Shown: in pieces, positions 1 through 9,619 of the stretch | How the letters are laid out: every line of letters begins with the position of its first letter | Numbering within the stretch: the stretch's first letter is position 1 | Source: Flavobacterium sp. | GTDB lineage: Bacteria > Bacteroidota > Bacteroidia > Flavobacteriales > Flavobacteriaceae | DNA length: 64,000 nucleotides | Direction: 5' to 3' | Assembly: GCF_027533505.1 (NCBI RefSeq) | Contig: NZ_JAPZUB010000004.1 | Span: 1-64,000, forward strand | Notes under the pieces: generated by a model | What the model was told of the DNA's origin: nothing | The model's database searches: none | Seen by the model: the letters and a program-made list of their open reading frames with translations, nothing else | Program-made: the position numbers and the translations under genes

Positions 1-39
1 GCTTTAGCACACAACTTAAGAAAGAAAATTGCAGCTTAA
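1..39 (+). CDS. 3' end of an unidentified gene (partial)
   Basis: An open frame enters from the left edge, reads ALAHNLRKKIAA and stops at TAA 37-39; a strong hairpin terminator follows at 103-137. A C-terminal HNLRK-type tail is common in IS1182-like DDE transposases, so this may be the end of an insertion sequence, but twelve codons are too few to be sure. The gene's start lies outside the window. Confidence 0.35.
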   Translation, partial: ALAHNLRKKIAA

Positions 40-102
40 AGGCAATTTTAAACTCATTTTAAAATAGTAAACTTTTGATGAAAGTTTAATCAAATAAAAA
101 AA

Positions 103-137
103 CCGTCTCAAAATTTTAGTATTGAGACGGCTTCTTT
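103..137 (+). terminator. Rho-independent terminator
   Basis: A 9-bp perfect stem (CCGTCTCAA at 103-111 with TTGAGACGG at 122-130) has a 10-base loop and is followed by CTTCTTTTTT. It would end the transcript of the partial gene at the left edge. Confidence 0.8.
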
Positions 138-186
138 TTTATTGCTATGTTTTTGTTGTAAGCACCATAATGAGAAGTAAGGACAC

Positions 187-222
187 AAAAAAAGGAGCTG
201 TTTACGAAAACAACTCCTTTTT
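187..222 (-). terminator. Terminator of the small secreted protein gene
   Basis: Arms at 191-203 and 208-220 form a 13-bp stem with a four-base loop; the single mismatch becomes a U-G wobble in minus-strand RNA. The A run at 187-193 gives a U tract on the minus strand, so it fits the gene ending at 240. Confidence 0.75.
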
Positions 223-239
223 ATAATTTGTATTATGCT

Positions 240-455
240 TTATGCTTTTTGTTTATTTCCTTTTAAAAGGTAGTATCCGTATACTAAAGAGATAAAAGTT
301 AAAACATACAATTTTGTATCAATAGGGGCAGGTGCAGGGTCACCACCCTCCAATCCTCCACCGTCTTCATCATCCCCGGGCCCTTGGGCAAAGGTGGTCA
401 TAGTGTTGAATAAGACTATGCCTAAAACGGTTAAATAAACTAACTTGTTTTTCAT
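240..455 (-). CDS. Small secreted protein with PID-CTERM-like tail
   Basis: The start is taken at MKNKLVYL (71 aa); an upstream in-frame ATG (476) would add seven polar residues before the signal peptide. Residues 1 to about 24 form a signal peptide ending in TFAQ. A very acidic, Gly/Pro-rich spacer (GPGDDEDGGG) follows, then the motif PAPID, a hydrophobic segment of about 18 residues, and a basic tail (KGNKQKA). This plan of signal peptide, low-complexity linker, PID motif, membrane helix and positive end resembles the PID-CTERM sorting signal known from Bacteroidota, although the residue after PID is T rather than the usual G. The gene stands alone with its own terminator. Its function is unknown. 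Confidence 0.75.
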   Translation of the reverse strand: MKNKLVYLTVLGIVLFNTMTTFAQGPGDDEDGGGLEGGDPAPAPIDTKLYVLTFISLVYGYYLLKGNKQKA

Positions 456-564
456 CTTTTCAGATTTTGATGGCACAAAGATAGAATCATTTTTTAATAA
501 AAACTTAAAATCATTAAAATAATCGTTTAAATTGGACTAAGAAACGATTAAAGTAATCCTTTAC

Positions 565-2154
565 TTATTCTGATTCTGATGTAAAAAATAATTTCACACT
601 AGGATATTTACTTTGCGTCATTTGTATGGTAAAATCAGAATCGGCCAAAAACACTAACTGTCCGTATTTGTCATGGGCTAAAAACTTTTGTTTGATGCGC
701 TTGAACTCGGCAAATTCCTCGTTTTTAGGATCCTCAGGTTTTACCCAACATGCTTTATGAACGGGAAAATTCTCGTAGGAACATTTAGCGCCGTATTCAT
801 GTTCTAATCGGTATTGAATTACCTCATATTGTAAAGCACCTACCGTTCCAATGACTTTACGGTTGTTCATTTCCAAGGTAAACAACTGTGCTACCCCTTC
901 ATCCATTAATTGATCAATGCCTTTTTCCAATTGTTTTGCTTTCATGGGGTCGGCATTGTTGATGTATCGAAAATGCTCGGGTGAAAAACTTGGAATTCCC
1001 TTAAAATTCATTATTTCACCTTCGGTCAGGGTATCGCCAATTTTGAAATTTCCAGTATCATGTAAACCCACAATATCTCCTGGATAAGAGATGTCTACAA
1101 TTTCCTTTCGCTCGGCAAAAAAGGCATTGGGACTCGAAAATTTTAACGTCTTTTGTAAGCGAACATGGGTGTACGGTTTGTTGCGTTCAAACGTACCCGA
1201 TACAATTTTTACAAACGCCAAACGGTCGCGGTGCTTCGGGTCCATATTCGCATGGATTTTAAATACAAACCCCGATAACTTTTCTTCCTCAGGCTTCACC
1301 AAGCGGGTGTCGGAATCTTTGGGACGTGGACTTGGTGCGATTTCAATAAAACAATCCAAAAGTTCACGTACTCCAAAATTATTTAATGCCGATCCAAAGA
1401 AAACGGGTTGTAAATTCCCTTCGAGATAGGCTTCTCGATCGAATTCGGGGTAGACTTCTTGAATCAGCTCTAGTTCGTCTCGTAATTTGGCCGCCGCCTT
1501 TTCCCCAACCACTTGATCAAGTTCGTTGCTTTTTAAATCCTTTATTTCAACAACATCTTCAATGTTTTTTCTGCTATCACCACTAAAGAGATTGATATTC
1601 TTTTCCCATACATTATAAATCCCTTGGAAATCATAGCCCATCCCGATAGGAAAACTCATTGGCGTCACCTGAAGTCCGAGTTTTTTTTCCACTTCATCCA
1701 TTAAATCAAAGGGATCTTTACCCTCACGATCCAATTTATTGATAAAGACTAAAATCGGAATCTTGCGCATACGGCATACTGAAACCAATTTTTCCGTTTG
1801 TTCCTCAACCCCTTTTGCCACGTCAATTACGACAATAACACTGTCAACGGCCGTAAGCGTTCGATAGGTATCCTCAGCAAAATCTTTGTGTCCAGGAGTG
1901 TCTAGGATATTGATTTTTTTATCCTTATAATTAAAAGCTAGTACGGATGTCGCTACCGAAATTCCTCTTTGGCGCTCAATTTCCATGAAGTCACTAGTGG
2001 CTCCTTTTTTTATTTTATTACTTTTTACCGCACCCGCCTCTTGAATGGCTCCTCCAAAAAGTAAAAGTTTTTCAGTGAGGGTTGTTTTCCCAGCATCAGG
2101 GTGAGAAATAATCCCAAAAGTGCGTCTCCGTGCGATTTCTTGTGTAAAATTCAT
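565..2154 (-). CDS. prfC: Peptide chain release factor 3
   Basis: RF3 is a cytoplasmic GTPase that recycles RF1 and RF2 from the ribosome after termination. The 529-aa product has the usual family length. It shows the G1 loop SHPDAGKTT (residues 17-25), a DTPGH G3 motif (84-88) and NKLD (138-141), followed by the RF3 domains II and III. I start at MNFTQEIARR; the open frame runs 23 codons further upstream, but those residues do not match the family and would overlap the promoter (TATTTTTG at 2172-2179). Downstream, an inverted repeat (521-528 with 542-549) could be a weak terminator. The gene is monocistronic. Confidence 0.97.
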   Translation of the reverse strand: MNFTQEIARRRTFGIISHPDAGKTTLTEKLLLFGGAIQEAGAVKSNKIKKGATSDFMEIERQRGISVATSVLAFNYKDKKINILDTPGHKDFAEDTYRTLTAVDSVIVVIDVAKGVEEQTEKLVSVCRMRKIPILVFINKLDREGKDPFDLMDEVEKKLGLQVTPMSFPIGMGYDFQGIYNVWEKNINLFSGDSRKNIEDVVEIKDLKSNELDQVVGEKAAAKLRDELELIQEVYPEFDREAYLEGNLQPVFFGSALNNFGVRELLDCFIEIAPSPRPKDSDTRLVKPEEEKLSGFVFKIHANMDPKHRDRLAFVKIVSGTFERNKPYTHVRLQKTLKFSSPNAFFAERKEIVDISYPGDIVGLHDTGNFKIGDTLTEGEIMNFKGIPSFSPEHFRYINNADPMKAKQLEKGIDQLMDEGVAQLFTLEMNNRKVIGTVGALQYEVIQYRLEHEYGAKCSYENFPVHKACWVKPEDPKNEEFAEFKRIKQKFLAHDKYGQLVFLADSDFTIQMTQSKYPSVKLFFTSESE

Positions 2155-2171
2155 AGCTTCAAAATTGGGTG

Positions 2172-2179
2172 CAAAAATA
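2172..2179 (-). promoter_or_regulatory. Putative prfC -7 promoter element
   Basis: The minus strand reads TATTTTTG, a match to the flavobacterial -7 box TAnnTTTG, 17 bases upstream of the chosen prfC start. Upstream TTG triplets exist, but none sits at the ideal 18-21 base spacing. Confidence 0.45.
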
Positions 2180-2269
2180 GTGTTTCTTTGCCAAAACCTT
2201 ATGCAAACCTGGCGGAAAAACAACCTTGAATTGGTGTTAATAAATTTTTGTTAATAGTCGGTTACAACC

Positions 2270-2299
2270 TTGTGTAATAGTGCTGTTTTGTTACTTTTG
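2270..2299 (+). promoter_or_regulatory. Promoter of the PPIase-moxR operon
   Basis: TTG at 2270-2272, a 19-base spacer, then TACTTTTG at 2292-2299 match the flavobacterial consensus TTG-N(17-23)-TAnnTTTG. The first gene begins 50 bases downstream at 2349. Confidence 0.7.
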
Positions 2300-2348
2300 T
2301 TGATTCATATTTACGCTCTTAAGCGCTTACGAAAAAATAATAATTTCT

Positions 2349-4325
2349 ATGATGCGAATGAAAATAAGCTCTTTACTATTGGTGTTTTTTACCGTTTTGT
2401 CGGTACATTCTCAGCAACAAAATACAGCCAAAGAAGTTCTTTTTACCATTAATGACCAACCCTATTACACCGACGAATTTATTCGTGTATACCGCAAGAA
2501 TTTAGATTTGGTAAAAGATGAGTCTCAAAAAGATTTAAATCAATACTTGGACTTGTACATTGGCTATAAGTTGAAAGTGAACAAAGCTTTTAAATTAGGA
2601 CTACAGCAAGGAAGTGCTTATCAAAATGAGTTAAAATCGTACCGTACGCAACTTTCTAAGACCTATTTAATGGATTCAAAAGTTACCCAAGCCTTGATGG
2701 ATGAAGGGTATGATCGTTTGCAAAAAGAAATAAATGCTTCTCACATTTTATTGATGGTAGATGAAAATGCAGCTCCCGCTGATACCTTAGCAGCCTATCA
2801 AAAAGCGATGGCTATTCGCGATCGTATTGTAAAAGGAGGGGAAGATTTTGGGGCGGTTGCGGAAGAAACTTCGCAAGATCCTTCGGCAAAAGAAAACAAA
2901 GGGAACTTAGGGTATTTTACTGCGTTTCGAATGGTTTATGCCTTTGAAAGCGGGGCGTACAAAACACCTGTGGGTAAAGTTTCAATGCCCGTGCGGTCTC
3001 GATTTGGGTATCATTTAATTAAAGTCAATGATATTCGAAATAATCGTGGCGAAATTTCAGTCTCTCATATCATGGTGCTCAAGCCAAAAGAAGGCGAAGA
3101 TCCCTTAAAAGCCAAAACCAAAATCGATGAAATTTATCAAAAAATACAGCAAGGTGAAAGTTTTGAGGAATTGGCCAAACAATTGTCTGAAGACAAGTCG
3201 TCTTCTACGAAAGGGGGGCTGTTGAATAAATTTGCATCGGGTCAGTTGAGTTCTGAAGTTTTTGAAAATGAAGCATTTGCATTAAGCAAAGAACAGCCAT
3301 TGTCCAAGCCTTTTGAAACGGCTTACGGTTGGCATATCGTTAAATTCAACGAAAAATATCCCTTGCGCAGTAAAGACGAAATGAAGTCTGAATTGGAAAC
3401 AAAAATTGCACGTGACGACCGTTCGCGAAAAATTAGCGACGCCTTAGCGGTAAAATTGCGTCAAAAGTACCCGATGAAACGCGACAATAAGTTGTACAAA
3501 GAATTGGTCAAAACCCTTGACGATAATTTTTATAAAGGAGAGTGGAAAATGCCAGCTGATTTGACCAAATGCCAAGGCACGCTTTTCACCGTAGGGACGA
3601 AAGCGATAACAGGTGGCAACTTCTTGGATTTCCTCTACACACAACAAAAAAATGCAGCGGGGTTAAAACCGGTTGCCAAGTTGGCGGACTTTTATTTCGA
3701 TCGTTTTGCCGATGAGCAACGCGCTTCTTACAATAATGAGAATTTAGAAAACGACCATCCCGAGTTTGCGGCTATCATGAATGAATATCGTGATGGTTTG
3801 CTTTTGTTTGATTTGATGGAAAAAGAAATCTGGCAACGATCGAAAACAGATACTTTGGGATTAAACGCTTTTTATGAAAATAACAAGCAGAAATATGTTT
3901 GGAAAACGCGTTATGATGCGGAAGTCTTTTCTTCAACACAACCTGATATCATGAAAAAAGTTATGGGGATGTTGAAAAAAGGAGCCACTGCTCAAGCGAT
4001 TAAAGATAAGTTTAATACGGCCGAAAAATTAAATGTAATGATGTATGATGGGATTTATGAAGAAGGAGTGGATGCGCTTCCCAAAAATGTGAGTCCCGAC
4101 TTAAAAGTTACCGATGTCTCTCAAAAAGGGGAGTATTATTATGTGGCACGCATACGAAAAGTCATACCTGCGGGGATAAAGACATTGGAAGAATGTAAAG
4201 GCCGTGTGACCAACGAATACCAACAATACCTCGAACAAAATTGGATCAACGAACTGAAGAAAGAGTTTACCATCAAGGTGAATAATGATGTTTTTGAACG
4301 GGTAAAACAACAAATTAAGAAATAA
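2349..4325 (+). CDS. Periplasmic peptidylprolyl isomerase, two parvulin domains
   Basis: A 658-aa exported foldase. Residues 1 to about 21 are a signal peptide (ends VHSQ). A helical N-terminal region (about 30-125) precedes a first parvulin domain (about 127-230: ASHILL, then GNLGYF and RFGYHLIKV) and a second (about 236-340: VSHIMVL, KGGLL and AYGWHIVKF). The long C-terminal part (about 350-658) has no motif I recognise and may hold a degenerate third module. It sits directly upstream of a SurA-like gene (6-base gap), so the pair probably assists outer-membrane protein folding. The start could also be the second codon, ATG. Confidence 0.9.
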   Translation: MMRMKISSLLLVFFTVLSVHSQQQNTAKEVLFTINDQPYYTDEFIRVYRKNLDLVKDESQKDLNQYLDLYIGYKLKVNKAFKLGLQQGSAYQNELKSYRTQLSKTYLMDSKVTQALMDEGYDRLQKEINASHILLMVDENAAPADTLAAYQKAMAIRDRIVKGGEDFGAVAEETSQDPSAKENKGNLGYFTAFRMVYAFESGAYKTPVGKVSMPVRSRFGYHLIKVNDIRNNRGEISVSHIMVLKPKEGEDPLKAKTKIDEIYQKIQQGESFEELAKQLSEDKSSSTKGGLLNKFASGQLSSEVFENEAFALSKEQPLSKPFETAYGWHIVKFNEKYPLRSKDEMKSELETKIARDDRSRKISDALAVKLRQKYPMKRDNKLYKELVKTLDDNFYKGEWKMPADLTKCQGTLFTVGTKAITGGNFLDFLYTQQKNAAGLKPVAKLADFYFDRFADEQRASYNNENLENDHPEFAAIMNEYRDGLLLFDLMEKEIWQRSKTDTLGLNAFYENNKQKYVWKTRYDAEVFSSTQPDIMKKVMGMLKKGATAQAIKDKFNTAEKLNVMMYDGIYEEGVDALPKNVSPDLKVTDVSQKGEYYYVARIRKVIPAGIKTLEECKGRVTNEYQQYLEQNWINELKKEFTIKVNNDVFERVKQQIKK

Positions 4326-4331
4326 ACATTC

Positions 4332-5735
4332 ATGAATAGTACTTTTTCTATCTTTCGTATCCTCAGTGTTTTTCTTTTTTCCGTAGTAGCTGTATCGGCT
4401 CAGGAAATTATCCCCGAAAAACAGCCTGAAAAACCCGTTGAAAATCAGTTTCGAAAAAAACGTATTGACGGTATAGTAGCCACTGTAGGGGATTATAATA
4501 TTTTGGATTCTGAAATTGATAAAACTTATCTTGAGATTGAAAGTCAAGGGCAATCTACCAAGGACATTACCCGCTGTCAGATTCTCGGGAAATTAATGGA
4601 GGAAAAACTGTATGCGCATCAAGCGATTCAAGACTCTATTCAAGTCAAAGATGAGGACGTTAAAGATCGAATGAACCAACAGATTGACTACATGGTAGAA
4701 CAGTTAAAGTCGATGGATGCGGTGGTTAAGTATTTTAAGAAAGACAACGAAGATGAGTTTCGTACCGAATTGTTTGATATTTTGAAACAGCAACAGTTGG
4801 CTTCCGAAATGACTAAAAAAATTGTGAGTGCCGTTGAAATTACACCCGAAGAAACCCGCACTTTTTTTAAAAGTCTTTCCAAAGACGATCTGCCTCTTAT
4901 CGGTGCTGAAGTAGAGGTTGCCCGAATTGTAATCAATCCCAAAGTGAGTGACGAAGAAAAAAAGGTAGTTATCGATCGCTTAAAGGAGATAAAAAACGAA
5001 GTGCTCAACGGTGCAAGTTTTACCACCAAAGCGGTTTTGTATACCGAAGACCCTGGCTCACGTTCGACAGGAGGGTATTACAAAATGAATAAGAAAACTC
5101 CTTTTGTCAAAGAGTTTAAAGATATTGCCTTTTCACTTCAAGAAGGTGAAATTTCGGAGCCTTTCGAAACAGAATTTGGATACCATATCATTTATTTGGA
5201 AAAAATTCGCGGTCAAGATTTAGAGATTCGTCATATTTTATTAAAACCCAAAGTAACGAGTGCTTCACTTAAAGAGGCGCGTGAAAAAGCGGAGTTGGTG
5301 CGTAAGCGTATCGCCGATAAAGAGCTGACTTTTGAAGAGGCTGCCCGTAAGTTTTCGGATGAGAAAGAAACCCGCGCTAACGGAGGGGTGTTAATTAATC
5401 CAAAAACGCAAGACACTCACTTTGAATTGACCAAAATGGATCCCGAAATGTACGGCCAAGTGTCCAATTTGAAGGGGGGCGAAATGACACCAGTGCTCTT
5501 TGACGATGACGGACGCAACGGAAAACGCTACATCATCATGTCAGTTACTTCCAAAATGGAAGAACATTTGGCTGATTTTAGTAAGGATTACACAAAAATT
5601 CGTGAGCTTGCACTAAAAGAAAAACAATTAAAAGCCATTGCTAAGTGGTTTGATGAAAAAATCAAAGAAACGTACATCAAAATCAATGCGGAATACCGCG
5701 ACTGTAAATTCACCAATAACTGGTTAAAACAATAA
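4332..5735 (+). CDS. SurA-like periplasmic chaperone/PPIase
   Basis: A 467-aa secreted protein; the signal peptide ends VSAQ near residue 24. The N-terminal segment RIDGIVATVGDYNILDSEID (about 44-63) is the typical SurA start. Two parvulin domains follow: about 192-293 (GGYY, EFGYHIIYL) and about 297-400 (IRHILLKPK, NGGVL). SurA delivers unfolded beta-barrel proteins to the BAM complex. It is the second gene of the operon starting at 2349 and is followed 15 bases later by moxR. The gene symbol is left blank because Bacteroidota carry several SurA-like paralogs. Confidence 0.9.
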   Translation: MNSTFSIFRILSVFLFSVVAVSAQEIIPEKQPEKPVENQFRKKRIDGIVATVGDYNILDSEIDKTYLEIESQGQSTKDITRCQILGKLMEEKLYAHQAIQDSIQVKDEDVKDRMNQQIDYMVEQLKSMDAVVKYFKKDNEDEFRTELFDILKQQQLASEMTKKIVSAVEITPEETRTFFKSLSKDDLPLIGAEVEVARIVINPKVSDEEKKVVIDRLKEIKNEVLNGASFTTKAVLYTEDPGSRSTGGYYKMNKKTPFVKEFKDIAFSLQEGEISEPFETEFGYHIIYLEKIRGQDLEIRHILLKPKVTSASLKEAREKAELVRKRIADKELTFEEAARKFSDEKETRANGGVLINPKTQDTHFELTKMDPEMYGQVSNLKGGEMTPVLFDDDGRNGKRYIIMSVTSKMEEHLADFSKDYTKIRELALKEKQLKAIAKWFDEKIKETYIKINAEYRDCKFTNNWLKQ

Positions 5736-5750
5736 TTTAAACGCATTCCT

Positions 5751-6704
5751 ATGTCAGACGTAACGGCTATTCAAAATCTTGTTGAAAAACGGAATCAGTT
5801 AAAAAACGAAATTGGAAAAGCAATTGTCGGTCAAGAGGCTGTAGTAGATCAAATTTTACTCAGTATTTTTTCGGGGGGACATGCTTTGCTCGTTGGGGTT
5901 CCCGGTTTGGCCAAAACATTAATGGTGAATACCATCGCTCAGGCGTTAGGATTGCATTTCAAGCGGATACAGTTTACCCCTGATTTGATGCCTTCTGATA
6001 TTTTGGGAAGTGAAATTTTGGACGAAAACCGACAGTTTAAGTTTATCAAAGGCCCTGTTTTTTCCAATATTATTTTGGCGGATGAAATTAACCGAACACC
6101 ACCCAAAACGCAAGCAGCTCTTTTAGAAGCGATGCAAGAGCGGGCAGTAACTATTGCCGGACACAATTACAAATTGGATTTGCCCTATTTTGTATTGGCA
6201 ACCCAAAATCCCATCGAGCAAGAAGGAACTTATCCATTGCCAGAAGCGCAATTGGACCGATTTATGTTTGCCATCAAACTTGAATATCCCACTTTTGAGG
6301 AGGAAGTTCAAGTAGTTAAGTCTACCACCAACGACCAAAAGCCTGAAATTAATGCCTTATTTACGGCCCAAGAGATTATTGATTTTCAGCAATTGATACG
6401 ACGCATTCCAGTGGCAGATAATGTGATTGAATATGCCGTAAGTTTGGTCAATAAAACTCGACCCAGTGGCGCTATGGCCGATGCTTATGTAAAGAATTAT
6501 TTGGATTGGGGGGCAGGTCCTCGCGCTTCACAAAATTTAATCTTAGCCGCCAAAGCCCATGCAGCGTTTCAAGGAAAGTTTTCGCCCGATCGTGAAAATG
6601 TTCAGGCAGTGGCAGAAGGGATTTTACGTCACCGTATTATAAAGAATTACAAAGCTGATGCGGAGGGAATTACTGAAGAAATGATTATTCAAAAGCTGTT
6701 GTAA
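5751..6704 (+). CDS. MoxR-family AAA+ ATPase
   Basis: A 317-aa ATPase with Walker A GVPGLAKT (49-56), Walker B ILADEINR (D111, E112) and sensor region ATQNPIEQEG, followed by the MoxR lid domain. MoxR proteins act as chaperone-like ATPases for metal insertion or complex assembly and often precede DUF58 and von Willebrand genes. Here no such partners follow; the next gene is a small membrane protein that overlaps the stop by one base (TAATG). Its position behind two periplasmic foldases suggests an envelope-related role, which is inference. Confidence 0.93.
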   Translation: MSDVTAIQNLVEKRNQLKNEIGKAIVGQEAVVDQILLSIFSGGHALLVGVPGLAKTLMVNTIAQALGLHFKRIQFTPDLMPSDILGSEILDENRQFKFIKGPVFSNIILADEINRTPPKTQAALLEAMQERAVTIAGHNYKLDLPYFVLATQNPIEQEGTYPLPEAQLDRFMFAIKLEYPTFEEEVQVVKSTTNDQKPEINALFTAQEIIDFQQLIRRIPVADNVIEYAVSLVNKTRPSGAMADAYVKNYLDWGAGPRASQNLILAAKAHAAFQGKFSPDRENVQAVAEGILRHRIIKNYKADAEGITEEMIIQKLL

Positions 6705-7060
6705 TGGGACGTAAGTTGGTGGCATTGCTTCCAGAATTTCTCCTTTTTGGGGTTGCCCTTTTTTGGTTTCTAGAGCATTACTTGGGTTCGGGAACCGTAT
6801 TTTATCCTGCTTTAATTGTAGGACTGTGTATTGGCATTAGTATTTTTTGGAAGCAACGAATCCTACGCCTTCTACTTGCAATGGGCGCTTTCGTTTTCGC
6901 AGGCTATTACACCTATGTGTTTTTTCAAATTTGGACCAATCGTTCAGAAGGACAAGGCTTAAATACGATGTTGTATTTTATGCTAATTCTTGTCTTAATC
7001 ACACTATTTTCGGGGATTTCTTTAGTGTTTAAAGCCCTAAAAAAGGAAATGAATTTCTAG
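6704..7060 (+). CDS. Small membrane protein of unknown function
   Basis: 118 aa, almost entirely hydrophobic, with four likely transmembrane helices (about 8-25, 32-48, 53-72 and 85-110) and a basic C-terminus (KALKKEMNF). Start and stop overlap with moxR by one base, so the two are translationally coupled. I do not recognise the family. No terminator follows immediately; the operon seems to end in the AT-rich gap before aconitase. Confidence 0.75.
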   Translation: MGRKLVALLPEFLLFGVALFWFLEHYLGSGTVFYPALIVGLCIGISIFWKQRILRLLLAMGAFVFAGYYTYVFFQIWTNRSEGQGLNTMLYFMLILVLITLFSGISLVFKALKKEMNF

Positions 7061-7229
7061 GGGTTTTCCCGTAGTTTGTTATTTTTAGTTAAAAAAATCA
7101 ACTTATTTTAATTTTTCTTTTAATTATTCCCTTTTTAATAAAAATCATATAGCAATACTATGGTTTTTGCAAATTATTTCTTCTGATAAAGATATTTGAT
7201 TAAAAATTTTTTAAAGAATATCGATTTCG

Positions 7230-7237
7230 TAAATTTG
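7230..7237 (+). promoter_or_regulatory. Putative aconitase -7 promoter element
   Basis: TAAATTTG matches the flavobacterial -7 box and lies 26 bases before the aconitase start. The nearest upstream TTG (7196-7198) is 31 bases away, longer than the consensus spacing, so the -33 element is uncertain. Confidence 0.4.
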
Positions 7238-7263
7238 CGTTGCAAACAAATAAACCTTTATAT

Positions 7264-9531
7264 ATGGCTTTTGATATTGAAATGATTAAAAAGGTGTACG
7301 CCAACATGCCACAACGTGTCGATAAAGCACGTGCCTTGGTAGGTCGTCCGCTTACACTTTCAGAAAAGATTTTATATGCTCACTTATGGGAAGGAACTCC
7401 CTCGCAATCTTTTTCAAGAGGAAAAGATTATGTTGATTTCGCTCCTGACCGTGTCGCTTGTCAAGATGCAACGGCTCAGATGGCCTTGTTGCAATTCATG
7501 CACGCTGGGAAATCAAAAGTAGCCGTTCCTACAACCGTTCATTGTGACCACTTGATTCAAGCCAAAGTGGGGGCAAAAACCGATTTAGCGGTTGCCAATT
7601 CACAGTCGAAAGAAGTTTTTGATTTTTTATCTTCCGTTTCAAATAAATACGGTATCGGATTCTGGAAGCCCGGTTCTGGGATTATTCACCAGATCGTTCT
7701 AGAAAATTATGCATTCCCAGGCGGTATGATGATTGGTACTGATTCACACACTGTAAATGCTGGAGGTTTAGGGATGCTAGCAATTGGTGTGGGTGGTGCC
7801 GATGCAGTTGATGTAATGTCGGGTATGTCATGGGAGTTGAAGTTCCCTAAACTAATTGGAGTGAAACTAACCGGTAAATTGAACGGTTGGACGGCTCCCA
7901 AAGACGTAATTTTAAAAGTGGCCGATATCCTAACCGTAAAAGGAGGGACAGGAGCAATCGTTGAATATTTCGGCGAAGGAGCTATAGCAATGTCTTGTAC
8001 AGGAAAAGGAACCATTTGTAATATGGGTGCCGAGATCGGAGCTACCACTTCAACTTTCGGATATGATGATTCGATGCGTCGTTATTTGATTGCCACAGGG
8101 CGCCAAGACGTAGTTGATGCTGCCGATCAAGTGGCCTCCTATTTGACTGCCGACCCTGAAGTATATGCAAATCCTGAAACGTACTTCGACCAATTGATTG
8201 AGATCAATCTATCGGAATTGGAGCCCCATATCAACGGGCCCTTTACACCTGATCGCGGAACACCTGTTTCAAAGATGAAAGATGAGGCCGCTAAAAATGG
8301 TTGGCCTTTGAAAGTAGAGTGGGGGTTGATTGGTTCTTGTACCAACTCTTCCTACGAAGATATGTCGCGCGCAGTCTCTATTGTGGAACAAGCTGTAGCG
8401 AATAATATTACCCCAAAAGCAGAATTTGGTATTAATCCGGGTTCAGAGCAAATTCGTTACACCATTGAGCGTGATGGTATTTTGGCTGCTTTTGAAAAAA
8501 TGGGAACTAAAGTATTTACGAATGCTTGTGGTCCTTGTATCGGTCAATGGGATCGTGAAGGAGCCGATAAAGGCGAGAAAAACACCATTGTGCATTCGTT
8601 CAACCGTAACTTTTCGAAACGCGCCGATGGAAATCCAAATACCCATGCTTTTGTAACCTCCCCTGAGATGGTGGCCGCTTTGGCAATTTCTGGGCGTTTG
8701 GACTTTAATCCGATTACCGATACGCTATTGAATGATAACGGTGAAGCCATTAAATTAAATCCACCGGTAGGCGATGAATTGCCCAACCGAGGTTTTGATG
8801 TAGAAGATGCAGGATATCAAGCGCCTGCTTCTGACGGAAGTGCTGTTGAAGTGGTGGTATCGCCCACGTCAGAGCGTTTACAACTGTTGGATCCTTTTTC
8901 ACCTTGGAACGGTCAAAACATTACGGGCGCAAAATTATTGATTAAGGCGTTTGGAAAATGTACCACCGACCACATTTCGATGGCAGGTCCATGGTTGCGT
9001 TTCCGTGGTCACTTGGATAATATTTCCAATAATATGTTGATTGGTGCGGAAAACGCTTTCAATGGAAAAGCAAATTCAGTGAAAAATCAGTTGACAGGCG
9101 CCTATGATGAAGTGCCAAAAGTACAGCGTGCTTACAAAGCGGCCGGTATTCCATCGATTGTAGTAGGAGACCAAAACTATGGTGAGGGATCGTCGCGTGA
9201 ACATGCAGCTATGGAACCAAGACACTTAGGCGTTTCAGCTGTTTTGGTAAAATCATTTGCTCGTATTCACGAAACCAATCTTAAAAAGCAAGGGATGTTG
9301 GCACTAACGTTTGCTAATGAAGCTGATTACGATAAAATCCAAGAAGACGACACGTTCAACTTTGTGGACTTGACAGCATTCGCTCCAGGGAAGCCCTTAA
9401 CCATTGAAGTAGTTCACGCTGATGGGTCTAAAGATACGATCATGGCGAATCACAGTTACAATGAGGGTCAAATCGAATGGTTTAAAGCGGGTTCTGCCTT
9501 GAATCTTATTGCTGCCGCTGGGAAAGCCTAA
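7264..9531 (+). CDS. Aconitate hydratase, mitochondrial type
   Basis: Interconverts citrate and isocitrate in the TCA cycle using a [4Fe-4S] cluster. The product is 755 aa, the length of mitochondrial-type aconitases. Cluster ligands are visible: C359 in LIGSCTNSS and C422/C425 in NACGPCIG. The swivelling C-terminal domain carries the substrate motif [19 protein letters not shown] start at [10 protein letters not shown]; the frame extends eight codons upstream, but that lies next to the -7 box. The gene is monocistronic with its own terminator. I leave the symbol blank because naming (acnA or acn) varies for this type. Confidence 0.96.
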   Translation: MAFDIEMIKKVYANMPQRVDKARALVGRPLTLSEKILYAHLWEGTPSQSFSRGKDYVDFAPDRVACQDATAQMALLQFMHAGKSKVAVPTTVHCDHLIQAKVGAKTDLAVANSQSKEVFDFLSSVSNKYGIGFWKPGSGIIHQIVLENYAFPGGMMIGTDSHTVNAGGLGMLAIGVGGADAVDVMSGMSWELKFPKLIGVKLTGKLNGWTAPKDVILKVADILTVKGGTGAIVEYFGEGAIAMSCTGKGTICNMGAEIGATTSTFGYDDSMRRYLIATGRQDVVDAADQVASYLTADPEVYANPETYFDQLIEINLSELEPHINGPFTPDRGTPVSKMKDEAAKNGWPLKVEWGLIGSCTNSSYEDMSRAVSIVEQAVANNITPKAEFGINPGSEQIRYTIERDGILAAFEKMGTKVFTNACGPCIGQWDREGADKGEKNTIVHSFNRNFSKRADGNPNTHAFVTSPEMVAALAISGRLDFNPITDTLLNDNGEAIKLNPPVGDELPNRGFDVEDAGYQAPASDGSAVEVVVSPTSERLQLLDPFSPWNGQNITGAKLLIKAFGKCTTDHISMAGPWLRFRGHLDNISNNMLIGAENAFNGKANSVKNQLTGAYDEVPKVQRAYKAAGIPSIVVGDQNYGEGSSREHAAMEPRHLGVSAVLVKSFARIHETNLKKQGMLALTFANEADYDKIQEDDTFNFVDLTAFAPGKPLTIEVVHADGSKDTIMANHSYNEGQIEWFKAGSALNLIAAAGKA

Positions 9532-9553
9532 ACGGTTAGTAATACATTTGCAA

Positions 9554-9587
9554 TAAAAAAACGCCCCTTGCACAAGGGGCGTTTTTC
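9554..9587 (+). terminator. Aconitase terminator, probably bidirectional
   Basis: A 10-bp perfect stem (ACGCCCCTTG with CAAGGGGCGT, 9561-9582), two-base loop and T tract. The A run before it (9554-9561) would also serve the convergent gene ending at 9620. Confidence 0.9.
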
Positions 9588-9619
9588 GTAATAACCTAAA
9601 ACAAAATATAATATGAGCA

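Noticed and set aside
1..39. Definite insertion sequence at the left edge
   Set aside because: Only twelve codons are visible; no inverted repeat can be examined.
4101..4553. 150-codon minus-strand ORF across two PPIase genes
   Set aside because: Antisense to two well-supported genes and their junction.
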